Source: Nematostella vectensis | Taxonomy: Eukaryota; Cnidaria; Anthozoa; Actiniaria; Edwardsiidae | Direction of reading: 5' to 3' | Length of the DNA stretch: 64,000 nucleotides | NCBI RefSeq assembly: GCF_932526225.1 | Contig: NC_064042.1 | Coordinates: 7,681,540 to 7,745,539, forward strand | In this document: piece by piece, positions 37,880-49,509 of the stretch | Numbering within the stretch: the stretch's first letter is position 1 | Layout: the number at the start of each line of letters is the position of its first letter | Notes under the pieces: model-generated | What the model was told of the DNA's origin: nothing | Seen by the model: only the letters and a program-made list of their open reading frames with translations | Database searches by the model: none | Position numbers and translations under genes: made by a program

Positions 37880-38300
37880 TATCACAGAACATGTTTGCTA
37901 CGTAGGTTATACCACGGAACATGTTTTCTACGTAGGCTTCATCTTAGAACATGCTTTCTACGTAAGCTATATCTCAGAACACTTGATGTTTGCTACGCAG
38001 GCTACAGTCCATAAAACGCCTGCTACTTAGGCTACACCTCAGAACACTTGCTCGCAGGCTTTATTATACTCGCTGTGTTTCTCATAAGCGTTTGCTACTT
38101 AGGCCACACCTTCGAATACTTGCTCGCAGGCTTTATTATACTCGATGTGTTTCTTATAAGCGTTTGCTACTTAGGCCACACCTCAGAACACTTGCTTGCA
38201 GGCTTCATCTTACTACGCTGTCTTCCTTATAAGCGTTCGCCCTTAGTCTGATTAACAGTTGCTATGTAAGGCTATACATTATCTGAGAATAGTTTTCTAC
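37880..38300. repeat. Degenerate ~70-bp repeat
   Basis: Successive copies of a segment containing AGAACACTTGCTCGCAGGCT and AAGCGTTTGCTACTTAGG. The early copies are strongly diverged. The frames at 37990-38251 come from it. Confidence 0.75.
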
Positions 38301-38399
38301 GTAAGCTACACCCACATTGTCCAGCCATCCCGATGTTGCTTGAATTCCCCGAATCCAGACGCAACTTCGATCAGGATAGGAAAATCCTGTTACTCTCAC

Positions 38400-38690
38400 A
38401 TTCCTCACTTTTGACTGACCTTGGAGGACTTAAAATATGGTGGGGTACCCATGGTAGCACCCCCACCCCACCCCTCTCAAATTCCTTACTTGTGACTGAC
38501 CTTGAAGGACTTATAATATGGCGGGGTACCCATGGTAGCACCCCCACCCCACCCCTCTCAAATTCCTTACTTGTGACTGACCTTGGATGACTTATAATAT
38601 GGTGGGGTACCCATGGTAGCACCCCCACCCCTCCCCTCTCAAATTCCTCACTTGTGACTGACCTTGAAGGACTTATTGTGATGTATACAT
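38400..38690. repeat. 81-bp repeat related to IFI44-like exon end
   Basis: Three to four units with GGTACCCATGGTAGCACCCC and TGACTGACCTTGAAGGACTT. They share the TGACCTTGAAGGACT string with the 3' end of the exon 40265-40412 and lie beyond the gene's stop codon. Confidence 0.85.
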
Positions 38691-39070
38691 GGTATCACCT
38701 TCCCCAACCCCATAGGTTATGTCCAGGAAACTTTTGTGATAACTTCATTTTTATTGGTTTATATTTTGAATATTGAATTGACTGTAACTACATAACTAAT
38801 GCCAATTCTTATTGTGAAAATCTTTTTATATTTCATTTTACTATTTTGTTATGATTCCATTTAGGTAGTAAAACAGGCCTAGACAGTGTGCTTGGGAATT
38901 GTTTTCTTCTAGTGGGGAGGATGGCTACACATTTACAGAAAGCCTTTAATTTTGCAGAGGAATAAACTGTCTTAAAGTGCACAGCATAGACCTTAGCTCT
39001 TTCTAGCTCAAATCATTATGTGATAATATACTTGTGCTTATATAAAATTTTGTATTTCATTCCAGACAGC

Positions 39071-39076
39071 TTTATT
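39071..39076 (-). terminator. Poly(A) signal of IFI44-like gene 1
   Basis: AATAAA on the minus strand, starting about 15 bases after the stop codon at 39091-39093. Confidence 0.6.
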
Positions 39077-39090
39077 CTGTAGTTTTCAAT

Positions 39091-42000
39091 CTAAATTAGC
39101 TGGAGTCTCACCAGCTCTTTCTCGATCGTTGCCCTCATTCCATGTGGGAAGAAGTGAGTGACGTCAGACCAGCACTCGGCCAAGGTCTTGAGCCTGCTGA
39201 TGTCTTCCTGATGGAGCTTGCCTGTCACTGTCGTCACACTGTTCTCACTCCATTTGTACTTTTGCTGTAGAATCTCAAGGAACAGCGAGATAGGCGCTGC
39301 CAAAAACCAGAATCACGAAATATCACTTGACCAGATCATTGTAAATGAAGATGGCATACGACTAGGTTAATCTAGCCATACTCAGCATTGAATCGTCGAT
39401 ACCTTGAAGGACTAATATAGTGGGGGTACCGATAGTAGCACCTTCCCCACCTATCTCATTCCAAACTTTACTGACCATGGAGGTCTAATTTGGGGAAACT
39501 GATGATAGCACCCTCCCCACCCCCTCATATTCCTCACTTGTGACTGACCTTGGAGGACTAATGCCTGGTGCACACTAGTTACATAACGACATGCGCACAC
39601 ACACTCTTATCTTCGTATGTTCAAGAGGAAGAAAACATGTTATGTCCATGTCGTTATGTCAGGCTAAAAAGAGTGCACATGCCCATGTCGTTATGTTGTT
39701 ATGTCAGGCTAAACAGAGTGCACGCACCCATGTAGTTATGTCACTAGGCATAATAAGATAGGGTACCAATGGTAGCACTCTCCCCACCCCCCTCATATTC
39801 ATCACTTTACTGACCCTGGAGGACTAATATGGTGGGGTACTAATGGTAGCACTCTCCCCACCCCCCTCATATTCATCACTTTACTGACCCTGGAGGACTA
39901 ATATGGTGGGGTACTAATGGTAGTACTCTCCCCACCCCCCTCATATTCATCACTTTACTGACCCTGGAGGACTAATATGGTGGGGTACTAATGGTAGTAC
40001 TCTCCCCACCCCCCTCATATTCATCACTTTACTGACCCTGGAGGACTAATATGGTGGGGTACTAATGGTAGTACTCTCCCCACCCCCCTCATATTCATCA
40101 CTTTACTGACCCTGGAGGACTAATATGGTGGGGCAATGATGAAAGTACCTTTCTCTCCCCACCCCCTAGTGCTCCTAACTTTTCTGACATGGAAGGACTA
40201 ATTTGGTAGCACCGACTTTTTCTCCCACCACCCCCCACCCCCCAGTGTTCATCACTAAGCTGACCTTGAAGGACTGCTTTGGCTGGGGCCCCAATGGCAG
40301 CGTTCTGCATTGCGCTCATCAGGTCTTCCTCCATCTTATTTTTATTCTGTTGCTTTACGATCTTCACGTGTCGCTCAGCCATCGATAGAGCGAAGTGCAG
40401 GATGTTAAAGATCTGGTGCAAGAAAATCAAGAAAATTAGTATGTGCTCAGGAGTTATCGGCTTAAAGAACACTACTTAGGCTAGACCGTAACATCAACGA
40501 CAGGTTGATTATGCATTTATCAACATTTCACCATGGTTAACGATTATCAGGAAAATTAGAAGAGGAGTTAAATCCATTATTATTTGACGAGTTCCTATAA
40601 GTCGCGTGTTCTAATTAAAGACCGTAATAGGATATAATAGGATATGACTGATAATTTAGAGCGTATGGCCTGTTTAATAGCGCGGATTCTAATAGATTCT
40701 TTTGTCTGGGTTGAGGTTTCTTTTGCCCCTTCCGGAAGTAAACTGGTGACAATGTGGCTTTAACACTACCTGCAGCTCAGTATTGACGTTCGGTCCGGGG
40801 TTGTCCGGACAGTAGTTGGCCACAAAGAAGGTGTGGCTTCGCGAGCTTCCAGTGGCAGCGGATGCGTCGTTTAGCGCTTGCTCACACTCCGCTTCTGTCT
40901 TGAGCTTGTCTCGATGAGTCACAACAGTTATCGGTGAAATACCTAAAAAGGAAAGGAATAAAAAATACCTGTAGCAGAGAAGGCTTCTGTTTCAAAGCGA
41001 AGCCCCTAGATTTGTTTGGAGCTATATTAAATTTCTAATTAACTAAGCACTAAACTAAGCGCCAGGCATATTTCTCGGTCTCTTTCCGGTCATGAGCCAA
41101 CGAGGGACCGGAAACTATATGCTCTCTTTTATTATTGAATGAATGACTGAATCGTTTATTAACCCACATCGCAGGTTAGACCTGAATTACAGGGCAGTCA
41201 GCATACAGTCAAAATAGATAGATATATAAATATAGTTTACAAATGAAAATCCGTAGGTTTATTTGCAAGAAAATATCGAAGTAACAACCAACAATATTGA
41301 ATTTTAATACCTTATTAACGAAGTTTTATTGCAAGCATCTGAGTCACTTGCTTGAATAAGCCGATGGAAATGGATTCTTTGCATTAGTCAGTATCGCGCG
41401 GGAGCGTACAAGAACGGCGTGGTTGGCCCTCTTTAACTCACCGATTGGTCGTAGCGTCTGTCTGACCGGCAGCAAGTATTCTTTAAGCTGCCCTTTCTTC
41501 AGACGGATATCATTCGCTTTGACGACCAAAATGATACCATGCATTCGATCGCTGAAGTGATCCACCTCCTCCAGAGTACTCCCGAGATTGTTCCCCTCGA
41601 AGCCTTCGTCTTGCTCGCGTTTAATGGTAGACCCGGGCCTGACCCTTCCAGAGAGGATATCCACGAACTCACAGCTCTCGTTCGCGTTGTAGTTAAAAAA
41701 CCCTCGTGTGTCAACCAGTCTGAAGAACATCTCCTGTAGGAAGTCCTCTAGGATAATTGTCCCTTCTCGTCCGGTGGAGTTGATTGGCGCGGAACCCTTG
41801 TCCGATCTCCGGACGGTCCTTTCGCATGTGTTAACGAAGCAGCTTTTGCCGGAACCAGTCGGTCCGAAAACTCCAATGCGCAGCTTCGTCACGTCGCTAA
41901 TGTCAAGATTGCGAAAGCTCGCCAGATTGATTTTGTCGCCGAATTTGTAGTCGAACAGCGCCAGGCGCTTGGTGACGGCCTCTTCCTCAAGCTTCCGCAG

Positions 42001-42837
42001 CTGCTCCTGGTTGAAAAAAAAAGTAGATATTACTCAGATATCAATCTCTCCCACCCCTCCATCCCCCAAATACATAAACTGACCACCCCCCCCCCAAGCA
42101 TACCACACCTTTTCACGTAAAATCCGTTCTTCCTCCTCCCGTCTCCGTTCCTGTTCCTGTCGTTCTGCTTCTGCTAGTTGCTGTTGGAAGCGCTGACGCT
42201 CGAGTGCTGCGGCCTCGCGTTTTTCCCGCTCGATTCTCTCCTGCTCTTGCAGTTCCCTCTGACGGCGCTCATTCTCTAGTCGGCGTCTCTCCCTTGCCTC
42301 CTCTTCCTGTCTCACCTTTTCAGTGTTGTCGACGTAGGTATAACTCGTTTGGTTCTTGCTTCCTCCGCCCTAACAGAAGTCAAGAGGAAGGGGACAATTA
42401 ACTTGAGGGATCTTGAATACCTACTACTAAACTCATCGAACGGAACTTAAATCATCTAAAATCATCGAACGGAACTTTGAGCTTTAAGTCAGATTTAATT
42501 CAAGCTTCCCATTTCTTAAACAACCATCTTCTAAATATGAACGCTCCATTAAGATCTCGATTTAACAATATCTCCTATCACTAAGTCATTTTATTTCTCA
42601 AAATGGAGTAACGAAACCTCGATTCTCTCTCGAGGGGTAAAGTAACGAAAATACCCTTGGTGATATATTGTATGTGAAATATTCTGTTTCCTAAACTCCA
42701 TCAGCCTAAACTATATTGGTTGCAGCCATGAATATAATGTGCCTATTTTTATAGCAGACAAAGTCGAAAATGGCTTGTAAGAAAGGTGAAAAAATCGTAA
42801 AAGAAAGAAGAGGAAAGAGAAGAGTTCTTACCCCCAT
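39091..42837 (-). CDS. IFI44-like GTPase with N-terminal coiled coil (copy 1)
   Basis: Predicted GTP-binding protein related to vertebrate interferon-induced IFI44/IFI44L. Exons in transcript order: 42837-42832 (coding part), 42369-42109, 42006-41442, 40942-40770, 40412-40265, 39296-39091; phases agree and give 452 residues. It starts MGGGGS, a candidate N-myristoylation site. Residues about 23-98 are a Glu/Arg-rich coiled coil. The G domain has the P-loop GPTGSGKS (137-144), G3 DTRG (188-191) and G4-like THRD (286-289). A later VANYCPD segment and helical tail match the IFI44 layout of a THxD motif followed by VANY. It is head-to-head with the unrecognised gene at 43576. The intron 39297-40264 is a tandem array that resembles the adjoining exon end. 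The molecular role of IFI44-type proteins is poorly known, so no function beyond GTP binding is claimed. Confidence 0.87.
39420..40265. repeat. ~73-bp array seeded by an exon/donor junction
   Basis: Six or more units containing CTGACCCTGGAGGACTAATA and TGGTGGGGTACTAATGGTAG. The same order of strings occurs across the donor of the exon ending at 40265 (plus-strand view: CTGACCTTGAAGGACT, then GGGGCCCCAATGGCAG). Units near the exon resemble it most. A MITE (39562-39750) interrupts the array. Confidence 0.88.
39562..39750. mobile_element. MITE with TAA target duplication
   Basis: A 189-bp element with ends TGCCTGGTGCACACTAG and CTAGGCA, flanked by TAA (39559-39561 and 39751-39753). The interior repeats CATGTCGTTATGTCAGGCTAAA with an AGAGTGCACATGCCC-like spacer. 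A TWA duplication fits the PIF/Harbinger group. It is nested inside the exon-derived array of the IFI44-like gene. Confidence 0.75.
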
Positions 42838-43575
42838 TTCGAGTCTGTATTATCGTCCTGAGAAATACTCTTGAGCAAGCTCAGACGTTTGTGTGCTATA
42901 ATCGAGCCTTATCAGAGGTTTTGTTAGCACGAAGGGAAAGTCCCGTGGATTTTGCCCGCTCGTTGGTTCCGAGAAATACCGGATTTCAATAACGCTTCAA
43001 TCTGTCACGCTGAAATGAGTCACATAAGAAAGCGAAAGTCTCGTGAGCATGCAAACAATCTGCTTGAGAAATATTTCTCAAACTTGATTGTAAATCACAG
43101 TCAAACATTTTGAAAATAGAGTCGAACTTATTCAGGTAAATAAAATTTGAATGGCAGGGGAAAATTCCCTCTTTATCAAAAACGCAACTCCGCAAGCTTG
43201 CATAAATACCTAGTAGGGACTTCCCGACGTCTTCAATAACACAGCGTCCCATTTTTATTTGTGGCGCATTGTTTATACTTTTACATCAATTTACATCTAG
43301 ACTTTTCACAATTTAAGTCTTTTAATTCTTATGGCAACTTTCTGGAGGATTTGTTTTTAGTAACAAAGCTTTTTATGAGCTCGGGCAGCTCGCAAAATCC
43401 AAATCCATATTACGCACATGCTGTTTTCATCTGGGGCTTTCCCAATCACGTCACACAATCTCAATTTCGTAGAAACAATAGATGACTTCATATTTCTGAA
43501 TTTCTTGGTAAAGCCACCCGCCTATGACGAATTCAACATAGGCTCATACTTCGCCTCTTCTCCGCTTGGTCCAAA
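42838..43575. promoter_or_regulatory. Bidirectional promoter region
   Basis: 738 bp separate the divergent start codons of the IFI44-like gene and the unrecognised two-module gene. It holds GAAAGCGAAA (43028-43037), an exact match to the IRF/ISRE core GAAANNGAAA; TTCCGAGAA (42967-42975), matching the STAT-type TTCNNNGAA; and the perfect 18-bp palindrome TTGAGAAATATTTCTCAA (43064-43081). About 145 bp before the ATG at 43576 is also conserved before the second gene copy at 49510. The minus-strand frame 42986-43252 across it is not taken as a gene. Confidence 0.5.
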
Positions 43576-46500
43576 ATGTCTGAGAAAACAGGTTCACCGC
43601 TAAGTTTTCACTTGTTTAACTGCGACAACACGTACGATTTGGATAATGTCGAGAAGCTCATAAAGGCCGTCGCTGGCGAGGTACAAGTCCACCAGACCTA
43701 CTTCCCTTTGCCTCGTATGACTCAGCTATCGCAGGAGCTGGAAGGGAAAACCATGGACTGTGCTGTGTTTGTTGTCCATGCTTACGAGTCAAGGCTTTCG
43801 ATTAACGAGCCGAGAGCTGGTATCGGCTACGCGAAGGTCTACCGCGCTCTACTTAATGCTACAGGTTGGTTTGTGATCGTACGATTTTATGCTTCTTTTT
43901 TTTGCAAATTCGGTTATATTCTTTTTATCATCACGCTTTTACGCTCTACTGCGGCCGATATGGACACACAATCACGCAACATACTACACTTGAAGCTCTC
44001 GTAAGCGACCACCTTGGGAACTGAAAATTGCGGTCGTTAACGGAGCTGGTCTCTTACGAGAGCGGTCGCTCAGAGAGCTTCGGCTGTAATGCGAAGGGCT
44101 GGGACAGAGGGTGGCTTTTAAGGAGGGGGGGGGGGGGGGGTGAGGGGGTTTTCGGGAAATTTAGTTAATCATTATTGCAGAATAATATAAAATCAGTAGA
44201 TGATCCAGGCGTTTCAAAGACGAGGGGGGGGGTACTGTATGCATATCAATCAATGGCTGTTGATGTTTTTCAATGGGCTAAAACAGTCTGAGGCGAGAGG
44301 GAAGCCTTGGGTTGTGGTTAGGATTTGTAAGAAATTCACAATAAAAACACACTAGACTCATCCACATCATTCAAACAGCCGCAGTGAAGTGTCATAAAAA
44401 TCGATTAGCTCTGCCCCTTTCTACATAATAGATGAGAAGGGAGAACATTGCTTGCCATATTCGCTCAAAACCACCTTCACCCACACGACTTTTCTCACAA
44501 AAAGGCACTTGTGTTACCAAAGGACCGCCCTAGAACTGTTCCCCGAAGATGTGTCCACGCTTTAAATTTAATCAAATCCACACAAACTCGTAAATGCCGT
44601 CACCATCAGGGGCGTGGCCAGGGGGGTGGCCCAGCCCCCCCCCTTCTAGCAGCCAAAAATTCAGTATATGTATGAGACATTATCTAAAATACAGGAGAAA
44701 ATGCCTTGAAAAGGCCTGTTAAAAATCCTGGCTACGCCGCTGAGCAAGCAATGTGCTCTCCCTTCTCATCTTTTATGTAGTGAGGCAGAGGTAGCTATTT
44801 TTTCGATACTTCACAAAGGTAATTAAAGTGATTACTTCTAACAGCTGGATGAGTCCACAAACTGTGAGCTTGGGCTCCTTGTGCAAAAAACGACAGACTT
44901 TGTTTGTTATGGTTAATGTGTATAAAATCCCACTTACAAATTTATTTCAAGATTGATTCCCCTTCCCCTTTTGGTGTGTTGCCCCGCCCCCTTCATTATA
45001 TCCTTGATATCCACCCCTGGCTTTTGATATCCGGATATAAAAAATAATTTTGGGAAAATACTTCCAGTGTGACTAAAAAACAACCTTACAATACATGTTG
45101 CCTTTATTTTTCCTGGATTGCTAGAAGCAATCCCCCTCCCCCCCCCCCCCGCTCCCCTACTCTCCCCCCAACCCCCATCTATGGTCTCATGTATATTGTG
45201 TCCCTGTTAGAGGGCCGTGTGCTGATTGTGATTGGTGGAGACGATAACTACAAGACTCAGGAGGAGAGGGACACCTCGGTGCTGTCCCAGTGGGCTCGTG
45301 GGAAAGTCTCCTCCCAGTTCATGGAGGAGTACATGAATGGCTCCCGCAGCTTCATCTTCTCATGGGATGAACACCACCACCCCATACATGAGGACGCTTT
45401 ACAACACTTCCTGGACCCCGGGAAGACCGATGAGTTTGTGCCCAAGCCACGCCCTCTGCCACCGAAACCACAGCCTGATGTGCGAGAGCAAAAAAAACCT
45501 GCATATAGTGCTCGGCCACACATGGCCTTCTCTACCCCCACCCTCCCCTACCAAGGACAGCCATGCTCAGCCCAAGCAATATCTTCTGGCTGCGGGAGCA
45601 ATTTATTTGCCCCAACTCATCCATATTCAAATGACAGGTACCCCGGAGTGGCACAGAATTCCGACGGTTCTATCCAGTCACTCCCAATAAAAGAAGCTCC
45701 TTTTACCCAAAACCGATCTATCGGTTACCCAGGGCACGCAAGTCAGATCACAGGAGGAACAGGGGCGACTAGCACGTATGGTAGTGATGGTGCACGTGGC
45801 GAACCACGCCCTTTACCATACGCACCCCTTGACATCAGCCCGAAGGTGGGAGGTTTAACACAAACACAGCCCTCACAAACAGGTAAGGAAAAAAATTTAT
45901 TTCGGGGGACGTTACTCCAAAGGGTGGCATGCCTACAAGTATCATGACGTTACTATCTTCAACTCTTTTTTGTCTTTTTTGATATAAAACGATTTGTGAG
46001 CGAACCCTGACAGTAGTCAACTTGACCGCTATATGTATTTGTAGTATGTTCAAGTGTCGATGGATGAAGTTCACCTTCTGGACCTTATAGAGTTTTCCTT
46101 AATAGAACTTACACCTACGGGACCTGAATAGAAATGACACCTTACCAACCTCAATAGAACGGAAACCCTAGCAACCTCAATAGAACGGGCACCTTAAAAA
46201 GAACGGACAGCTAAGGGAACTCAATTGAACGGACACTTAAGGAACCTCAGTAGAACGGACACGGCACCTGAGCAACCTCAATAGAGCGGACACCGAAGGG
46301 AACTCAATAGAACGGGTACATAAGCAACCTCAATTGAACGGACACCTTAATAGAACGGGCACCTAATCGACCTCAATAGAACGGACACTGAAGGGAACTC
46401 AATAGAACGGACACCTAAAAAACCTCAATAAAACGGACAATGAAGGGAACTCAATAGAACGGGCACCTAAGAAACCTGAATAAAACGGACACTGAAGGGA

Positions 46501-48406
46501 ATTCAATAGAACGGGCACTCTCAAGGGACCTCAATAGAACGGACACCTAAGACATTTCAATAGAACGGTCACCTTAAAAACCTCAATAGAACGGACACCT
46601 CAAGAGAACGAACACTTCAAGAAAACGGACACCTAATGGACCTGAATTGAACGGACACCTAAAGAGAATCAATAGAACGGACACCTCGATAGAATAGACA
46701 TACCTTCCCGACATTATAAAGTTTCCATTAATAGAGCATACCTGATTACCCACCACACGCCAGCGTCCCCGGTTCTTTTTAGTTTGAAAGTGTATTTTAA
46801 TACACATGACTGCTTCTTATAAACTATGCTTACTTTGCTATTCATGTCATATTTTGCAGTCAACAAAGGCCCTTCATTGCAAGTGTTTACTTGGACAAGC
46901 CGAAAGGAGACATTAGACATCGTCCACAACTTTATGTCATCAGTCTACAACAACCTCTCGCTCCCAGGCCCTCCCGACGCGCCGTCTGTTTCTTTTGATG
47001 GAATTTTAAGCCATCTCATCAAGGCTAAGCTCGATTATGCTGTGGCGGCGGTGGAAAAGGCACAGATTGAACGAGTTGTGAAGGATTTTAACCTCAGGAA
47101 TCTATGGCGCACACGTTTAGAGAGCTTTGCAAGGTATATAGGTACGTAAATTATTCCAAACCCCAGCCGCGCCCGCCCCAGAACTTACAACTCACTTCCG
47201 CTTGAAGCTACGCTTTTATTTGCTGCGTAACTGGAGTGAAATTGACTTTAATTCCATTTTATGTCCTGTTTGAAGGTAAAAAGGCAATAATCCTTGTTTG
47301 TGACGATGAAACGAATACCGGCCAGATGACGTCAGGGGGCGTACTTGACGTCATCCAACATATCATGAGTCCCAACGAAGCAAATGATAAACTGCTTGTC
47401 ATGTCATGGTTTATGAAACCTGGGGTCATCCACATGGACGCCTTGACGGACATCTTGCGTCACCATGGTGACGTTAGATCAGAGCACATCAGACAGGTAA
47501 AGCTTAGAAACGAAATGAGAGGAGGGGGGGGGGGTTAAAGTCAACTCGTGACAATAAGTGTGACAGCACCTTCTATAACGTGTCTTCCCGTGTAGGGTGG
47601 AGGGGGGGGCCATGGCAGAGATGAACACGAGGAATACAGAAAGCAAGTTGAGATTGAGAGACAGATACAGGATGCGATAAGAGATGAGCAGAAGAAGAAA
47701 TCCCGCGCTGCTCAATACCAGGTCGGTACGAATGGAAGCTTCGCAATTTGCTTACAGCTTTTTCAACATTGTTTCGTCTTTTGATTGTTAATGAAGTCTT
47801 GTTCTTTATTTGGATTTTGAAGCTTCATTCATCGCTTGTTCTTGGTTTCAGCACGAATCCCTACCTTGTACCACAGATTACCAAGATCTGCGCAAAGGGG
47901 GGCCAGGTTCCGAAAAGCTATCCAGCGCCCAGCCCAAGCTTTGTTATCAAGCTTTGCTTCAACATGGTAGAGTAGCCGGGTGTCTAGTAAGAGACCCACC
48001 GACATTCAAGGTGCCCCAGGAAATGTTACAAGACGCGCTGCGACTTAACCTGGACAAAGCGCAAACACTAGAGATCTGGGATCTCGGTGGTAAACTCATT
48101 CGAACTGAGCGCATTTTTGACGAGTTCCATCGTGTACTGCGATATCGTGCGACAATGGAATACGGCAAGCTTGCTTACCCAGATCACGTTTACCCCCCCG
48201 GATCCCAACCACCTCAGTACATACTGGACGACATGATATCTAGGAATAGCCAAGTTCCCAAGGCTGTTCTGACAATATGGGAGAACGGACAGGGGGGGTT
48301 AACCCCAGTTGTGGAGACCGAGTCCCCAAGATGGCGTCCGTCTTTACCTACATGGCGTCCATCGATCTCCTCGTTTTCGTCCAAAAAAAAGGAAAAATTT
48401 GTGTAA
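43576..48406 (+). CDS. Unrecognised two-module alpha/beta protein, copy A
   Basis: I do not recognise this 714-residue family. Exons: 43576-43864, 45211-45882, 46860-47141, 47276-47496, 47596-47721 and 47852-48406; phases agree. Module 1 (residues 1 to about 155) alternates predicted strands and helices: FHLFNCDNTYD, DCAVFVVHA, RVLIVIGGDD, SFIFSWDEHHHPIHEDAL. A Pro/Gln-rich linker (about 160-320) follows. Module 2 (321-488) repeats the pattern: LQVFTWTSRKE, DYAVAAVE, KAIILVCDD, LLVMSWFMKPGVIHMDAL. Thus D-x-A-V-x-x-V, a DD-ended strand and SW...IH-x-DAL recur. Then come a Gly-rich start and charged helix (489-530), and a C-terminal domain with CLVRDPPTF (574-582) and LEIWDLGGKLIRTERIF. The layout suggests a Rossmann-like, TIR-like or caspase-like fold, but I see no firm catalytic motif. 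The gene is divergent from an IFI44-like GTPase and duplicated at 49510. Confidence 0.75.
44354..44862. repeat. Inverted repeat element with nested MITE
   Basis: Arms of about 100-115 bp (44354-44455 and 44745-44862) are inverted copies, for example ATAGATGAGAAGGGAGAACA against CTCTCCCTTCTCATCTTTTA, and both outer ends read GACTCATCCA. Between them sits a 136-bp MITE (44607-44742) with ends CAGGGGCGTGGCCAGG and CCTGGCTACGCCGCTG. It lies in the first intron of copy A. Confidence 0.75.
46085..46695. repeat. ~26-bp minisatellite in copy A
   Basis: About 23 degenerate units around CCTCAATAGAACGGACACCT. It fills the intron 45883-46859, where copy B instead has the coding-like segment 53037-53220. 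Confidence 0.92.
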
Positions 48407-49509
48407 GGGTCAAACCATTGGATTATTTTTTTTTTGTCTGTACAAGGGAGTTGGAACAGGTTGTGTTTAAGATAAAAAATGAGTCATCAATTTTCTTGCA
48501 GGAGGAGTACTTCAAAATGAGTTATTAGGTTTGAGTGTTTCTTTTCATAAATAAATTTGTTGAATGTCGTTATGTTGTCTGGAGTCTTCGTGCGTACTAG
48601 AAGACCCAGCGTTCTTTGCGGGCACCCCCATAGGTCCTCAGGAGGAGATAATCACGTGATTATGATAGTGGCCACGACTACAGCATATGCACATGAATGA
48701 ATTAATTTGAAAAGTATTTCCTGTCAAGTAAATGTTGTCTTTTTTTATAAACTTTTACATGATAATATCTGTTCAGTGGGAAGTTTACAGTCCTTTGGGG
48801 AGTTGAAAGAACAGTGTCAGTGGTTCTTTAAAGAAAAAAATGACATGATTAAAAGTACGATTTAGTGTTAAAACTGTGTGGTGTGTTTGAGTTTCTTTTG
48901 AGTAAAAATACCGGTTCGTCACAAAACTTCCTTGTACCCCCCACGCCTTCTATTCCTCCCCCCCCCCCCCCCCCCCCCCCCGCCTTCTATTCCTCCTCTC
49001 CTCTCTTTCGCTTGAATATTTAGTAGACTAATACCCCTTCCGTAGGATCTTTGTTGGGCTATACCCCATTCCCTCCCCTCTCCTCTCTTTGGGATATTTG
49101 GGAGTCTATTAGCCCCTCCCCCTTCTCCTTTCTTCTTTGGGATATTTGGCAGCATATTGTCCCCCACCCCTCCCCCTCCTCTCCCTTATTTTTTTGGTTT
49201 TAAGGTGGTAGCCTACTCACTTAAAAGAAACACGCACATCCTTAAACTTGAATTGAAAGAGAACACGCTTCTCACAGCTCGATAAGATTCACGAGCCACG
49301 TCAAAGCTTTTATGCCTTGGTTAAGACACTAGGAAATTGCTTCGGTTTAGTACTATTTGTATAATGGTAGGGGCTTCCCCATGTCGTCACGCAATCTCAA
49401 TTTCGTAGAAACAATAAATGACATCATATTCCCAGAATTCTAGGTATCCACCTTCCCATGACGAATTCAACATAGGCTTTTACTTCGCCTCTTCTCCGCT
49501 TGATCCAAA
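48407..49509. other. Spacer between copies A and B
   Basis: Contains AATAAA at 48550-48555 for copy A, a run of about 24 C near 48958-48981, and degenerate CT-rich repeats (TTCTTTGGGATATTTGG, 49000-49190). The last 140 bases are the duplicated promoter segment of copy B (shared strings TCTCAATTTCGTAGAAACAA and CTTCGCCTCTTCTCCGCTTG). GAAAGAGAAC at about 49255 is one base away from GAAANNGAAA. Confidence 0.6.

Larger units (their letters stand above)
36757..39090. other. Spacer 3' of the IFI44-like gene and 5' of the Cip/Kip gene
   Basis: No gene recognised. It includes a degenerate repeat with GCTACTTAGGCCACACCT / CTCGCAGGCTTTATTATACT at about 37880-38300 and an 81-bp repeat at 38400-38690 related to the intronic array of the neighbouring GTPase gene. 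The bases just right of 36736 should contain the inhibitor gene's promoter. Confidence 0.5.

Noticed and set aside
42986-43252. 88-codon minus-strand frame in the divergent promoter
   Set aside because: No domain, and it lies just 5' of the IFI44-like start; may be part of an untranslated region.
45257-45541. 94-codon minus-strand frame
   Set aside because: Shadow of exon 2 of the unrecognised gene copy A.
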